DNA from: Engraulis encrasicolus
Taxonomy: Eukaryota > Chordata > Actinopteri > Clupeiformes > Engraulidae
Direction of reading: 5' to 3'
Assembly (NCBI RefSeq): GCF_034702125.1
Contig: NC_085871.1
Location: 39,901,899-39,965,898, forward strand
DNA: 64,000 bases
The notes under the pieces were generated by a model. That model ran no database searches and had not been told where the DNA came from. It saw only the letters and a list, made by a program, of their open reading frames with translations. Of the stretch, positions 1-28,900 are shown piece by piece (within the stretch, counting starts at the first letter, position 1; each line of letters starts with the position of its first letter). The position numbers and the translations under genes were made by a program.

Positions 1-215
1 AAAGTCTACTCTACAGATGATGAAAATTATATGTGTAGGATGGTGGCCAGAGTGTGCTGTCTACTGCCAAATTTCAACTTTTCATGAATATTTACTAAAT
101 AATGAATAAACATTTACTAATATGACCAAATAACACTACGTTTGTTCCAGCTAAAATGTCCCTTTTTCATGTATGAAAAGTGCAATGTTCCCAGTCATAC
201 TGAATATTGAATAAT
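1..215. mobile_element. Diverged remnant of the TTAA-target MITE family
   Basis: Segments such as TTTTCATGAAT and CATGTATGAAAAGTGCAA match the better copies at 59231-59590 and 56047-56424. It is truncated at the window edge and lies in an snx4 intron. Confidence 0.55.
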
Positions 216-441
216 ACAAATATTATTACACAGTGAACCTTAAAAACATGTTTTTATAAACAAATACATTTATATTTAAATATGTAACTTTTTTGGTAAC
301 GTCAAGTGAATATACTGTATTATCACAAGTTATGTTAGACATACTGTATAATCTCTCTGTTCTGAGTTCCCTTCGTTATTGTGAAATCCTGTCTGTATAT
401 AATGTAGTTTACTGTATTATGTCTGCTGTTGTGTGTTGCAG

Positions 442-16021
<15,580 letters not shown>

Positions 16022-16255
16022 GGCCAGCCAGCATACTGCACATTTATAGCACAATATTTACGGACTGGGAAGGTGTCTGGGATGCGATGGACCTGATATC
16101 AACACTTGCACAGAACATGGAATGCCCATTGTCATGGAGGCACAAGCTGGACAATGGATTTCCATGGCAACAACAATAAGCAACACAAGAAGGGAGTTAC
16201 CATGACTACTGCACCCCAGCATGGTGGCTGAACTGTGCGAAGATTGCGATCCTTA

Positions 16256-16522
16256 GGGCCTCCGCACATCGGCTCCGACAGCACTGCGGAGCACTTTCAC
16301 TTCTGACAGAATTGAGACACCCCCAAACCCAATTTCACGCGAACATAGCATGGATAGTCAATGGGCGGCTACGATTAGAGATGAGTTCTATTTTGTCTGA
16401 GCCACCCATTGACTTTCCATCATGCTATGTTCGTGTGAAATTGGGCTTGTGGGTCAGAATTGTGTTGGAAGGGAAAGTGCTCCGCAGTGCTGTCGGAGCC
16501 GATGTGCGGACTAGGCCCTTAA
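16256..16522. mobile_element. Foldback MITE with about 110-bp arms in the snx4 3' UTR
   Basis: CGCACATCGGCTCCGACAGC on the left is the exact reverse complement of the right end; the arms continue through AATTTCAC and GAACATAGCATG to a centre near 16385. CTTA flanks both ends (possible 4-bp target duplication). Confidence 0.85.
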
Positions 16523-16732
16523 AGGCCTATCTTCCCCCCCACCATTTTCTTATTTATTTTCTATGCCAGTAAACAATTATGGGCGCTCATGTAATACGCA
16601 TCCAAGTACCTGATGTTTCATATCTCGCTGAATTCTGCTGCAATATTAAGATCCATATATAGAAAACGGATTTATATGTTTTTAGATTTTGTTTTCTCAT
16701 TGAAAATGCAGTACAACAATCAGACTGTTCTG

Positions 16733-16738
16733 AATAAA
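16733..16738 (+). terminator. Candidate snx4 polyadenylation signal
   Basis: AATAAA about 710 bp after the snx4 stop; a GT-rich tract follows from 16814. Confidence 0.5.
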
Positions 16739-16813
16739 ATAACAAAAAACATATTTAATGGCAGTTTGACTTCTCCCATTCTCATTATTTTTATTGTGCA
16801 CAATCTCCTCAAA

Positions 16814-16829
16814 GTGTGTGTGTGTGTGT

Positions 16830-16870
<41 letters not shown>

Positions 16871-16905
16871 TGTGTGTGTGTGTGTGTGTCTGTGTGTGTG
16901 AGAGA
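16814..16905. repeat. (TG)n microsatellite
   Basis: TG array with TC interruptions, located between the polyadenylation signals proposed for the convergent genes. Confidence 0.97.
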
Positions 16906-16948
16906 GAGAGATAACACTTTGAATCGTTCTCAGCTTTCATTTAGAACT

Positions 16949-16954
16949 TTTATT
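16949..16954 (-). terminator. Candidate depdc4 polyadenylation signal
   Basis: TTTATT on the + strand reads AATAAA on the - strand, about 1.65 kb after the depdc4 stop. It is the nearest exact hexamer I found downstream of that gene; the two convergent genes would end about 200 bp apart. Confidence 0.35.
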
Positions 16955-18129
16955 GTTCAATTTGGAAACATTAAAGTGCACCTCTACATGAGAACATATT
17001 ATTTTAAAATTCATAACTTATTATCAACAACTACAACAGTTTTCATGACTATTCCCGTACTGATGCTACTGTCCAGTTGTTGCAGCACTTTGTACCACTT
17101 GGCAGCAAATTAAATACAATTAAATAACTGTTTACTGCTACAATTAAATAACTTTGCAAACACTAACCCCATAGTTCTACCATAAGCCATTATATAATTA
17201 AAAAACATATTAATTAACACAACAATTAACATATAGTAGTACAGTACATTTCCAGAACCGTATCCAGGCTTGCACATCAAGGTACATTTACAATGCACAT
17301 ATATTTAATCTTTTTTTTTTGAGGAAATCTAGAGTCTTGTGCTTGACTCTGAGATGATATGTTAAAAAAAAATCAAATCTTTGCCAGTGTTGCCACTTTG
17401 AGCTCTGATATGTATTGCTATCTTCATAGATAAACACGTGCTGGTTTGTTTTCTTCATGACTAAATCTACAGTATTCCCTTGTCGTTCCCTTTGTAATAA
17501 TTCCCTTTATAATCTCAATTAGTGCTACATTTGTCACCATCACTACTTCACTACTCATAAAATACTTTTATAAAGTCTTAAATTATATAACATCGATATA
17601 TATGGTTCTTACGCAATACGTCATGTAACCTATAACTAGATAAACTGTAATCTCTACAGTTGAAGTATAGAAGTCCACGTGTGACTTCACCTGAGTAACA
17701 CCATTTTAGAATACTAAAAAACAACCATTAAATTACTTTTAAATCGCATCGAACATGCAACAAATCTTAACATACTTCTAAAGTCAGAAGTGAACTCAAA
17801 CTTGCACACGTTACAACTGCCTTGTACCATCAGACATTTCGAACTTCTATGCAAATGTTTTGCATGTCACATTAACCTTCAAATATATTAGGCACAGTGA
17901 TCAGAGAATGAATGCATTCAATCTTTTGCGTGCTTTTAAACGGAGACATCAGAGTGTCTTGATAATGGTCTTGTAACTCACTCATACACACCGTTAACCA
18001 AAATTAAAGCATGATACAGTTCTACCCTCCTTAACCGAGGCTATTCCACCGGGGCAAACCCAAGCCAACACTCTTTTCTAGGTGGAACACACTCCGAAAA
18101 ACTTAAACCGGGGTAACACCAACACACTC

Positions 18130-18545
18130 CACACAAAAAGGTGATGTCAACAGAAACGTAGAATACCAATAAAGAAGAGGGAGATGCAATAAGAAATATG
18201 GATACAGGAGAAGGGGGAGGAAATAACGACTAAGGACACAAGAGGAGGGAGGAGACAGCATAAAAGGCATAAGGACACAAGAGGAGGGAGGAGACATAAA
18301 GGAATAAGGACACAAGAGGAGGGAGGAGACAGCATAAAGGAATAAGGACGCCAGAGGAGGAAGGTATATTTACGAATAGGGATGTGGGGTAAGGAAGAAA
18401 GAACACACTCCTCACAAAGTGGGATGTCAACAGAAACATAGAATAGCAATGAAGATTTGGGAAGAGGGAGAAGAAATAAGAAATATCTATGGAGGTATAA
18501 TTACGAATAGGGATGTGGGGTAAGGAAGAAGGAAACGACAACAAA
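18130..18545. repeat. Purine-rich minisatellite
   Basis: AAGGACACAAGAGGAGGGAG recurs three to four times at 18230-18345, and GATGTCAACAGAAAC and ACGAATAGGGATGTGGGGTA each occur twice. It lies just downstream of the depdc4 stop. Confidence 0.8.
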
Positions 18546-18601
18546 AAGGAACAACGACAAAAGCAGAGGGATAAGGAACAAAGAATGCTATATAGCCGTT
18601 A

Positions 18602-18798
18602 TCAAGTAGACTTGAAGTGCTGCAGGAAGGCTGCGGGGTGATGCTTCTGGAAGTTCTTGACGAGGCGCTTCTTGTCTTTGATTGACAGCTGGTTGCTCTG
18701 GGAGACGTGCTGCATGAGCTGGGTCAGGCTCTCCATGGTGGCCTGCTCCCGCTGGCTCTCGTACTGGTGCAGAGACACCTGCTGGCAGAACCGGAACA
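18602..18798 (-). CDS. depdc4: depdc4 exon 9 with stop
   Basis: This 197-nt exon reads FRFCQQVSLHQYESQREQAT, then LTQLMQHVSQSNQLSIKDKK and ends PAAFLQHFKST followed by TGA at 18604-18602. The ending matches the family C-terminus (human DEPDC7 also ends with an HFxx motif). Confidence 0.92.
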
Positions 18799-21397
18799 CT
18801 ACAACAACAACAACAACAAACAGACAGACAAAAACACAACAGATATTCAGAGTCAAGTAGTACTTGGGCAGGGGCCTATACTACAAAGCTGGGGACCATT
18901 CCATCAACGGCGGTAACCCCAAATCCGAGCTCAAGTCTGTAAACTGCGCTATTTTTGGACAGAGATCCGCCTTGCTAACCTGAAACTCAGCTGAGTTGCC
19001 ACGGTAATTTATGCTCCAACTCTAACCTGGTAGCTCCCAGGTTAAACACCAGGCTAAATGAATCAGTGTTGCAAAAAAAATGAACCTGTAGGAAACAATG
19101 TCACAGTGGGCACGTTCCGCTTAATTCCCGCCATCATTTTACGAGATCAAAGCGAACCAGTCACTCGATTTTAATAGTCTATGATGTGATAATGCCAGTA
19201 AAAATACAATAGTTACCATTGTCTTTCATTTCGGGGGGATTTCTGATAATCAGCACATTTTAAAAAACTTTTATAGTGTTGATTTACTACTATGATGTTG
19301 AAGAATTTCCTCTACATAGACGAAGACGGGTGGTCCAGTGGACAGGTGCGCTGCTCAACAAGTGGTCGCCCAGGGTTTAAGTCTTGTATGGCGACAGGTT
19401 ATAGAAATGGAAACTTCATAACATATTTTTGCCTATTCTCTCCTTTGACGTCGCTTTGTGGCTGCCTTCATTTGCTATCAAGCAATAGGCCTACAGTTAA
19501 ATGTAGGCCTAGGCCTAGACCTTAAAACTTTACAGCATAAGCAATAAAAAAACGTCTTCACAACCACCTTACAGACGCCGACGCTTGAGTTTGCTTGCAT
19601 TGCAATGATTCAACAAATGATCTCTGCCTAACGTTTTACCTAGGCTATGCTTCATTTAATCCGAAAACAAATTCTTCTGAAAGATAAAATGAAAACACCT
19701 TAGACGATGCAAGCATTTTATTTTTACACATTGAAATGATGGCATTCGAGATTTGGACGAGGCACTCCCTTTGATGATTGAGTTGTGATCTGTCATTGCG
19801 CATGGTGGGGATTGAACGCGGGACTTTCAATTGGAATGCGGTTGCGTTACCGCTCACCTACAGATGCTCGCATCACATTGCTGATAAAGACTTGATTTGA
19901 TAAGGCATGCTCCAGTGTACAACATGATCGCATTTTCGACAATCGTCGATATGTACTTCCCCTGTACACCGTGCACGAGCGCAACGCCAGCTTTGATGAG
20001 CGCGGCTGAAGTGAAACTAGCCAAGGCGCAGCTGATCTTCAGTGGTGGAACGGTGTCAGAAGCTGCCGGTAGTTGAAACTCGGCTTTTGCGCGTAAGCTC
20101 CGCTGAATTCAGCGCTAATGATGGAATGGTCCCCTGGTCCAGGAGTAAACCAGGGTAAGTTAAGCCTGGAGTCCTCTTCTGTTAGATGATTTACCTCTTA
20201 ACTTAACCTGGTTTGCTCCTGAACCAGCTTTGTAGAATAGCCCCCAGAACGTGAACATTATTACAACCAAACAGGAATGCAGAATCAAGGACCCAGGGCA
20301 GAGCAGAGACATCATCATCAGGAAACATCATAGCTTTGGCCCATCGATGCATAACAAACAAATCATATTTGGCAGGAAACTGTGTTTTACACCCCTAGTA
20401 GCTGCATTTAATAGCTACGACTCTCATTAGAATGTGTTCATTCAGCTCTAACATACTCACTTTGTTATTTTTTTTTTTTATATCTCATATCTCATGAGCC
20501 TGAATGCTGCATCCATGCTTCAGAAGTCAAAATGTTGACAACCTCAGGCTTATAGTATATTATTATATTAAAGGGTACTGTTTGTCTGTGTTTGTTTTAC
20601 AGCACTCCACTGTTGTTTTGCCTCGAAATGTGCCATGAATGAATCAACATAAGACACAGTTCTCTGTAATCTTCTGTAACTATATCTACGGCACTAAAGT
20701 TCTTTTCCTTACTTGGTGCGCTGCCAGGATCTGTTCCCTGCTGTAGGCCTTGTAGAACCTTCCTCACTGACTCAATCAAGGATATGGGTGTCTGTTGGAC
20801 ACAAAGATGGAAACACAGAATTCATTTCATTTTGGTGAGAAAACGCTACAAGGACTTTTTGTTGCTACACCAGCAAAAACAGTGGGGTCACAAAAACACA
20901 GGAGCAAGGTAAAAATATCTCCAGGAAAGATAGAATCCAGTACAACCGAAATGCAGAATATCATGTACTTTTATTTTGATTGACAATAATAATACAATTA
21001 CTACTAATAACAACATATTGTTACATCATGATTACTACCATAAAATATAGTGTAAATACTAAGTATACGTTTTCATAGAATGCTGTACAGCTGAAAAGCA
21101 GACTATCCTGTACGATTATTTTGATTGCTAACAATACAATATTACTATACAGTATAGGAACAAAAAGATTTTGCACACTATGATTAGATGATTATTTCCA
21201 CTATAATACAGACAGTATATAGAATAACAGGTATAGTAACATCAAGTAGTCACCTTGAAGAGTTGAGTGTGGTTGTCCATGAGGAAGAGTAGCAGCTGTT
21301 CACTCTGAGGCCGTGTCATGTCTTTGCTCTGGAGGACTGCCCTCAGGAACGTCTTACACACCAGCGGCCCATTCTCCGTCTGCACAAGTGCACACGC

Positions 21398-21448
<51 letters not shown>

Positions 21449-21778
21449 TTAAGTAATACACAGCTGACACAAAATAATGCTAACTTCCTAAAAACTTTCC
21501 ACTTTAGGCCATTAGGCCAATACAGGTGAGAATGCATCTCTACAGTAAAGGCGTGAGAGTGTGCGGTCTGTCCCTCAAGAGGACAGACAGGCAGGTGATT
21601 GCCAAATACAATGTAATGTAATGTAATGAGACACAGACGCTTTATAACCAAAGCGACTTACAATCGAGGACATAATCGTAGCCAACATCACTAGCAGATA
21701 CAAGGTGCACAGGAAATATAAAGAACAACAAGCAGATGCATTGGTGTCTGCAGCTGCTGCTGCACTCATGAACGCCAG

Positions 21779-21811
<33 letters not shown>

Positions 21812-21869
21812 TGTGTACCGGACAGGCGACAGGCATTGGGGTTTGCAGCTGCACTCATAAACGCCAGGT

Positions 21870-21925
<56 letters not shown>

Positions 21926-24375
21926 CTGTTTCTGCAGGCGGCATGCGTCGGGGTCTGCAGCTGCAGTCATGAAGGCCAGGAGTCTGCGCAGCTCATCTCT
22001 GCTGCTGGAGCTCAGCAGACGCATACACAGCTGACTGGCACGCAGGGCATCCTCACGCCGCCCAGAGTCTGGACATTCAACACATACGGGAACATCACCA
22101 ACCAACACACAAGCATGAAATAGTGTGCAGTAGCCCCTTAACACACACAGTTCCATTACTCATTTGACGCGCACCGCATCGAAACGTCAGTCATTATGTT
22201 TGCACCATAATAAAATAACTGAAAAACTATCTGAGTGCTCCAGTCATCCCTGGTCTAGTCTTTCTGAAGTGGACCAGTTCACTTTCCACAGTACAGCAAC
22301 TCTTCAGCAGCTTTTGTCTCTTCTGGTGTGTTTGCGGGGTAATGCTTGGCCAGGACGTAATTCACTTGGCCGGGACGCCCTTGAAAAAGACATTTTTAAT
22401 CTCAATGGGTCTATCCTAGGGCAGCTCAATTATGAGAAAAATCAATATCTTCACGATTATTTCAGTCAATATTGATATCAAAATTTCTTTAGACTATATT
22501 TTTTAAAGACAAATAATTGTACAAAACAATTCACAATCTTCCCTCCCTTCAGCAGTGTTAGTGGGGAGGCATAGAGAAACACACAGTGGTGTTCTGCACG
22601 AGTGTTGGGTTGCAAGTCTGTTCTGTGCTCGCAAGGGCTCAATTGGAAGGGAAGGTATAGCGCTTAGCATAACCTACCTTTTGGCAGTTTAGACAATTGA
22701 CAAAAATATTCAACTCGTTTGTTCTATAGTTTCAACTCGATATTATCAAATTTCATATTGTTTGACAGCAATATTGATATCACGATATAACTTCGATATA
22801 TTGCACAGCCCTAGTCTATCCTGGTAAAATAAAGGTTAAATAAAAATAATGCCACACCTAGTAGTTTGAGGATGGCCACGTGTACGTCCAGGTAGCGTCC
22901 AGACAGCAGGGGCTGCCTCTCCTGACAGCCGTAGTACTTGGAGACGGCCTCGAACAGCAGCCGCTTCTGATTGGCCACCTTCTCCGCTTCCTGGACGGAG
23001 GAGCGCTTCTCCTGCTCGGCCAGCTGCTCGCCCACCGTCACGATCAGCTGATCCGGGAACAGCTCCAGGCAATCACTGGCAGCAGCCAGCCAGCTGTCCG
23101 AACTACACAGAGAGAGGAAAACACAGAGTAGAAGCGAACATTTTAGACACAGAAATAAAAAGGCCTTTATTGTCATTATACTCAGTACAATGAGATTTTA
23201 AGCCAGCTGTCCGAACTATCCAGAGAGTGGAAAAGTACAAGTGACATTTCAAAGTGACGCACAGAATTTAGCATGAATCACCACCTAGATTCATGAATGA
23301 ATGAATGAATGAATGAATGAATGAATGAATGAACGAACCATGAAATAACTCCTCTAAAGCTCTGACCATGAAAAGGGACATTTTGCTTTTGGCCAATTAA
23401 CTCTTGTCATAAAAGTGTTGTTACTTCATTCCTTTGAATCTCCTAATTCTACTCGTTCTCAGGTGAATCTAATAAAAAAACACTTGCACTGTGACTCAGA
23501 TAGTGCACTTGTGCACTTCGGGCACTATGTTTCAGTGTGTGTTTTAGTGCGAAAGTAACACGCCATACACACTAAAACATTAACACTGAAGTGCACAAGT
23601 GCACCATTTGAGATCCAGCACTGACTTATGAGTAAAGACTCTCCTCTATCGTGTCTATCTACACTAATGTTCGAGCTGCCCTAGCCCCAGGCCAGACTCT
23701 TGACATGATATATAGGCTATGTGAGGCCTGTCACGATAACAATTTTTGCCAGACGATAACGATAACAAGAAATTATTGCGATAATCGATAATATTGTCTC
23801 TCTCGCCATTTTCAAGCAATATAATGTGCAATAAAAAACACTGCTATGCAAGGTGCGGCCTCCTTCTTGAAACATTGAATTTAACATTTGGACCAGCACC
23901 CTCAGAGGTTTAAATGCTCCAAGAAGAAATGTCAAACAATATAATGACGTAAAAATGCAATAAAAATGTGACTACACCCCTTCACATTTTTAAAGCATCA
24001 CGGCGGGGGATATATATATATATATGTTTTTAAATACATCCTCATGGAGCACAATAGGCTCTAAATAGGCTTTTTTTGTATTTATTATGAAGGTAAGTTA
24101 TTCTTTCTTTAACATTTTTTGTTAGGCCTATTTATCTTTCTCAAGCACACTGAATGGCTTATAGGCCTATCCATGGTGTGATGTAAAATAACCTACTGGT
24201 GGGGTATTGTTAATTCACAAATTATTACTTAGACAGCTTATTTCAAACAAATGCACGTTGTTACTAGCTAATTGTCAGTCAAAACCCAAATCAGCCCTGT
24301 TAAAGGCATTTCAACATCAGCAAAAAGCAAAAGAGCATGAACAGATGCACAAGTTCCAGCTCTCTCTCTCTCTCT

Positions 24376-24436
<61 letters not shown>

Positions 24437-25656
24437 TCTCTCCGATACCCTCGACTGGAACAAGTTGCAATTCTGCGCACTTTAAAGTCCTTTATGAACG
24501 CCCATACATTGATTCTTATGAGTTATGAGTCGCCATGCCTCTGTTTCCCCTGTAGCGCGCTCAACCGTTCACATTCTCCTGGTGTGACAGATTTAAATCC
24601 ACAAATCTTATCTTCATGATTTGCTTGCGGACTGCCTACTCTAGGTCTAAATAAACAAGAAATATAGCGAAAATCACAAAAAGAACAGACAACGAACGTC
24701 GGGGTAGGAGGCGCATTGAAATAATAGTGGAAACTCGGCGAGGTTTAAAATAACAGCCTCAGAGCAAGTTTGTCGCGACGGCATCATGTTTGCACAAACA
24801 CGTCTTCGTCGTGGATATTTGCCTCCGTGTTGGAGCTGTTCATTCCCCTCTCTGAGGAACGTTGCAGATGCGCTGACTGAGACTGGAAGAATATTGCGCT
24901 CCTAGTCTCTAGCGCTGATTCTTTGTCGAGGCTTATAAGCGACACGCGGGAACACCAGCGTTCTATTTCAAAGACGCAAGTAGCCATATCAATGCACTTT
25001 TTTCCAACCAGAACAGCACTGAAACTTAAAATTACACCAACATTTAAGCGTCATTGCGCTGCGGTTGCCTAACGCGCCATTAGTAGTCTTACTGCTACGG
25101 TAGAGAAAGGGAGAGAGGGAAAACAAAACATCACGCAAATAACTTATCGTTACTTATCGGGGCCAGAAAAGTGATCGTTCTTGTAAAAAGTTATCGTCCG
25201 ATTTATTGACTTATCGTATATCGTGACAGGCTTAACTGTACCTTACAAAAAAAAAAAAAACTCCTTTGCATCTGCACTTGTTCTCTATATTTCCTGTGCA
25301 CTTTATATCTGCTAGTGATGCTGGGTATGATTATGTCCTCGTTTGTTAGTCGCTTTGGTTCTAAAGCGTCTGCCAAATGCAATGCAATGTAATGTAATAA
25401 TATGTCTCGTACTCGGGCAGGTTGAGGCTCTGAGACACCTCCCTCTCCACGCAGGTGTTGGAGATGACCAGGTCGTTATGGTTACGGAGCGCGGCGGCGG
25501 CGGGGTGGGCGGGGTCTGCTCTGGGGGGCGTGGCCAATATGCAGTCCAGCACAGGCAGCTCCACCACCTGGAGGAGGAGCAGGAGGGTCTGCTGACGCCA
25601 CACGTCCTCCACCACTGCACACACACACACACAACCACACACACACACATACACAT

Positions 25657-25722
<66 letters not shown>

Positions 25723-25919
25723 ATTATGTTATATCAACACAATTTGCTCTTTCTGCGTTTTCGACGGTAGTTACGACACACACACACGAGCACACAGACA
25801 CGCGCGCACACACACACACACACACGAAAGAGTCATGGAAAAAAAGAATTAAAGGAGACACATACACCACCATGCACAGAGAGCACACACACATTACATA
25901 CACACACACACGCACACAT

Positions 25920-25977
<58 letters not shown>

Positions 25978-28900
25978 ACACACACACGCACACACACGAA
26001 TGAATGAGTCATGAAAAAAATATTAAAGAAGACACATTCGGCCCAGATGCAGTTCACATGCGCCCCCCAACTGTTGAGTATACATTTCAGTTTTGATACT
26101 GCAGTATAACACATGATTTTCTCCTGCTTGTCTGGTACATTCACATTAAATGTGGTTAGGTTTTAGGTTAGAGGAAGATGTTTAAAGATTGTTTTGTAGA
26201 CTACTGATTTGAAGTGTCAGTTCTGTGTTAGTAATGGCTGAAAATGTGAGGCCCAATTTAAGTAAATGGCTTCGAAATGTGGTCCAGAGGAAATTCTAAT
26301 TGAATAGCACTGCTCTGGGCGGTGCGTAAGCTTACGCTTCTTTCATATTTAATGTGAAGCTGCATAACATTAAAATTATATTGGGGCCCGGATAAAACGG
26401 CCTCAGGGGCCATAAATGGCCCTCGAGACATAGGTTCCCCCCCACCAATGCTGTATAAAATGAGCAGGGCTTGACACTGGCACCTGCCAACTGGCCAAAT
26501 GCTGGTAAAACTTGGCTGTGGCTAGTAATACTTAAAGTGTCACTAGCCAATTTGGCAGGCAGCTTATTCCTTGGTATGACATACGCACCAGAGTAGCCTA
26601 TATTCTGTTGTTTACCCCTTGTCTATCAATTACTTCAATTTAGGTTCAAGAACAGGGTCAATAACTCAGTTTATTTTTGCTTGATATACTTCCATGTAGA
26701 AAAACTGATTTTACACTGATCTTGCTTTAGCACCTTATCTTCTGAGGTTAGACGTACACTATCATGATAAAGAAAAAAACAATATAAAATCTGTGGCTAG
26801 TGGAATATCTGAATGACTAGTGACTCGGGAAAACCACTAGCCACAGTGGCCGGTGGGTGAAAAAGTTAATGTCAAGCCCTGGTAATGAGCCTGTGCATAA
26901 GCTTACGCTTTTGGAGAGGAAGGTGGTGGAGGGGGGCTGCTGCTGCTTGAGGGTGGAGGGGGGCAGTGCTGGGTGGAGGTGCTCATGACAAGGTCAATGG
27001 GGCACTGGGAGGCTTATGATGATGAAGTCCAGGGGGCGTTTGATCAAAAAAGGTTGAGAACCACTGCTCTACAGCATGTAATGGTAATGAGGCTAGGCTT
27101 ACGCTTCTTGGAGAGGAAGGTGGTGGAGGGGGGCTGCTGCTTGAGAGTGGAGGGGGGCAGTGCTCATGACTTCATTTTTTGAAAATGTAATTTCTAACAT
27201 TCCTTTACAAAATAATGAGGCTAGGCTTACGCTTCTTGGAGAGGAAGGTGGTGGAGGGGGGCTGCTTCAGGGTGGTGGTGGAGGGCAGTGCTGGGTGGAG
27301 GTTGATGGTCTCCAGTAGTCTCTCCACGCGCCGGTCAGAGGAGCCCATGGCCAAGGGGTTGGAGATGGTCCTCAGTTCTTCCAGCCTGGAGTGAACAGAG
27401 TAAAGACACAGCCCTTGTTATAAATTAGCTTGTTACCAGAATGGCAGTGATGACTGAATGTGCAAAACGCGCACCAGAAAAGGAGGTGCTGGCAACCAGT
27501 AAAACACTTGCAGGAGGAGAGAAGTGCCACACACTCCCGAGCTGCTTAACAAGTTTTTAATGTGACAATGTTTCTGCCTGTCGGCCTTCGTCAGGTCACG
27601 TGTGTTGGTGGACACGTGCGGCACTTCTCTCCTCCTACCAGAATGACAATGACCAAATTGTATATGTATAACTAAAGGCCCTGTGCACTGTCATAGTTGT
27701 GTAGTACTATGTCAGTCAAGTTTTTTCAGTGACTATTATAGTGTTTAATGTCAGTCTGTAAATGTCAGTCCTGTGTCCTGGCATGGGATAGAGAGAGAAA
27801 CGTAATTTCGTTTTCCTCATATGACTTTGCTTGTGCATATGAAGAAAGTGACAATAATAGCTGACTTGACTCCACTGATGGAGTAAGACACAGTGTTATA
27901 AATTGTTATAAATTAGCTGTTACCAGAATGGCAATGACTTAGTTGTAGTGCATTACTAAAGGCCCTGCCTTACGTCATTGTAATGTTTAGTAGTATGGTA
28001 ATTAACTTTTAAATGTCTATTACGAAAGCCCACCTGGGAAACTCCAACTCCCATTGTCATTGTGACACAGCACTCCACAGCACACAAGTGAACACTGCAC
28101 ACTACGAAATTGCATTTATGCCTCACCCGTGCAAGGGGGCAGCCCCCATGGGGAGCAGTGCGGTGGGACTGTACCATGCTCAGGGTACCTCAGTCATGGA
28201 GGAGGATGGGGGAGAGCACTGGTTGATTACTCCCCCCACCAACCTGGCGGGTCGGGAGTCGAACCGGCAACCTCTGCAAGTCTGACGCCCTAACCGCTCA
28301 CCCATGACTGACATTCCAATGATGGAACGGCGTGCATTATGGGGCTACGGAGAGCAATGGTTAGGTCTAGCCTCAACGTGCACCGTCACGTGCATCCTTA
28401 TATCACTGGAAAACTTAACAATAGTATTTGTTGACATAGTTCTACTGTAATACTACTACACCACCACACGTTTAGACAGTCTTCAGTAATGTATTATAAC
28501 ATGATAATTGCCATTCTGATAAAAGACTGACAACATCACAACATCAACCATTCCAAAAAAATACATATTTGAAGACATTAAACATCTGGATTGTTGGTAA
28601 GAATGTTTACATTTCTGTAGGATGTTGCTTACCGTATAACATAGAATTTGTTACTTAATTTAAATTAAGAGGACATTGGATCTCTTTTTTTGCAAACAAG
28701 TCACGTAACTTATCACTTTAGGCATGGACATCTTTCTAGCTTTTGCAAGGGTATCATTTAAATCACACCACATCTCCCAAAACAAAACTAGTAGTAAATA
28801 GGTTAATGAAAGGTGTATATAAGCCCATTTAGCAGGACCAATCACTGCCTAAAGTGATGCAGAAAATATTCAGTTCTATATGCAATGCATAGAAGTGAAT

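Larger units (their letters stand above)
16022..16755 (+). other. snx4: snx4 3' UTR (inferred)
   Basis: The sequence after the stop runs to an AATAAA at 16733-16738, which is the first clear polyadenylation signal. A long-armed foldback MITE (16256-16522) lies inside it. The 3' end is inferred from the hexamer only. Confidence 0.55.
16930..18601 (-). other. depdc4 3' UTR or downstream flank (inferred)
   Basis: No coding sequence is seen here. It is AT-rich, with a purine-rich minisatellite at 18130-18545. Whether it is all transcribed is inferred only from the AATAAA on the minus strand at 16954-16949. Confidence 0.35.

Noticed and set aside
18995..19008. Second X-box (GTTGCCACGGTAAT)
   Set aside because: It has mismatches and lies inside a mobile element, so it is probably incidental.
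24784..24987. 67-residue minus-strand ORF as a transposase remnant
   Set aside because: It lies in a hAT-like element but shows no transposase motif that I can identify.
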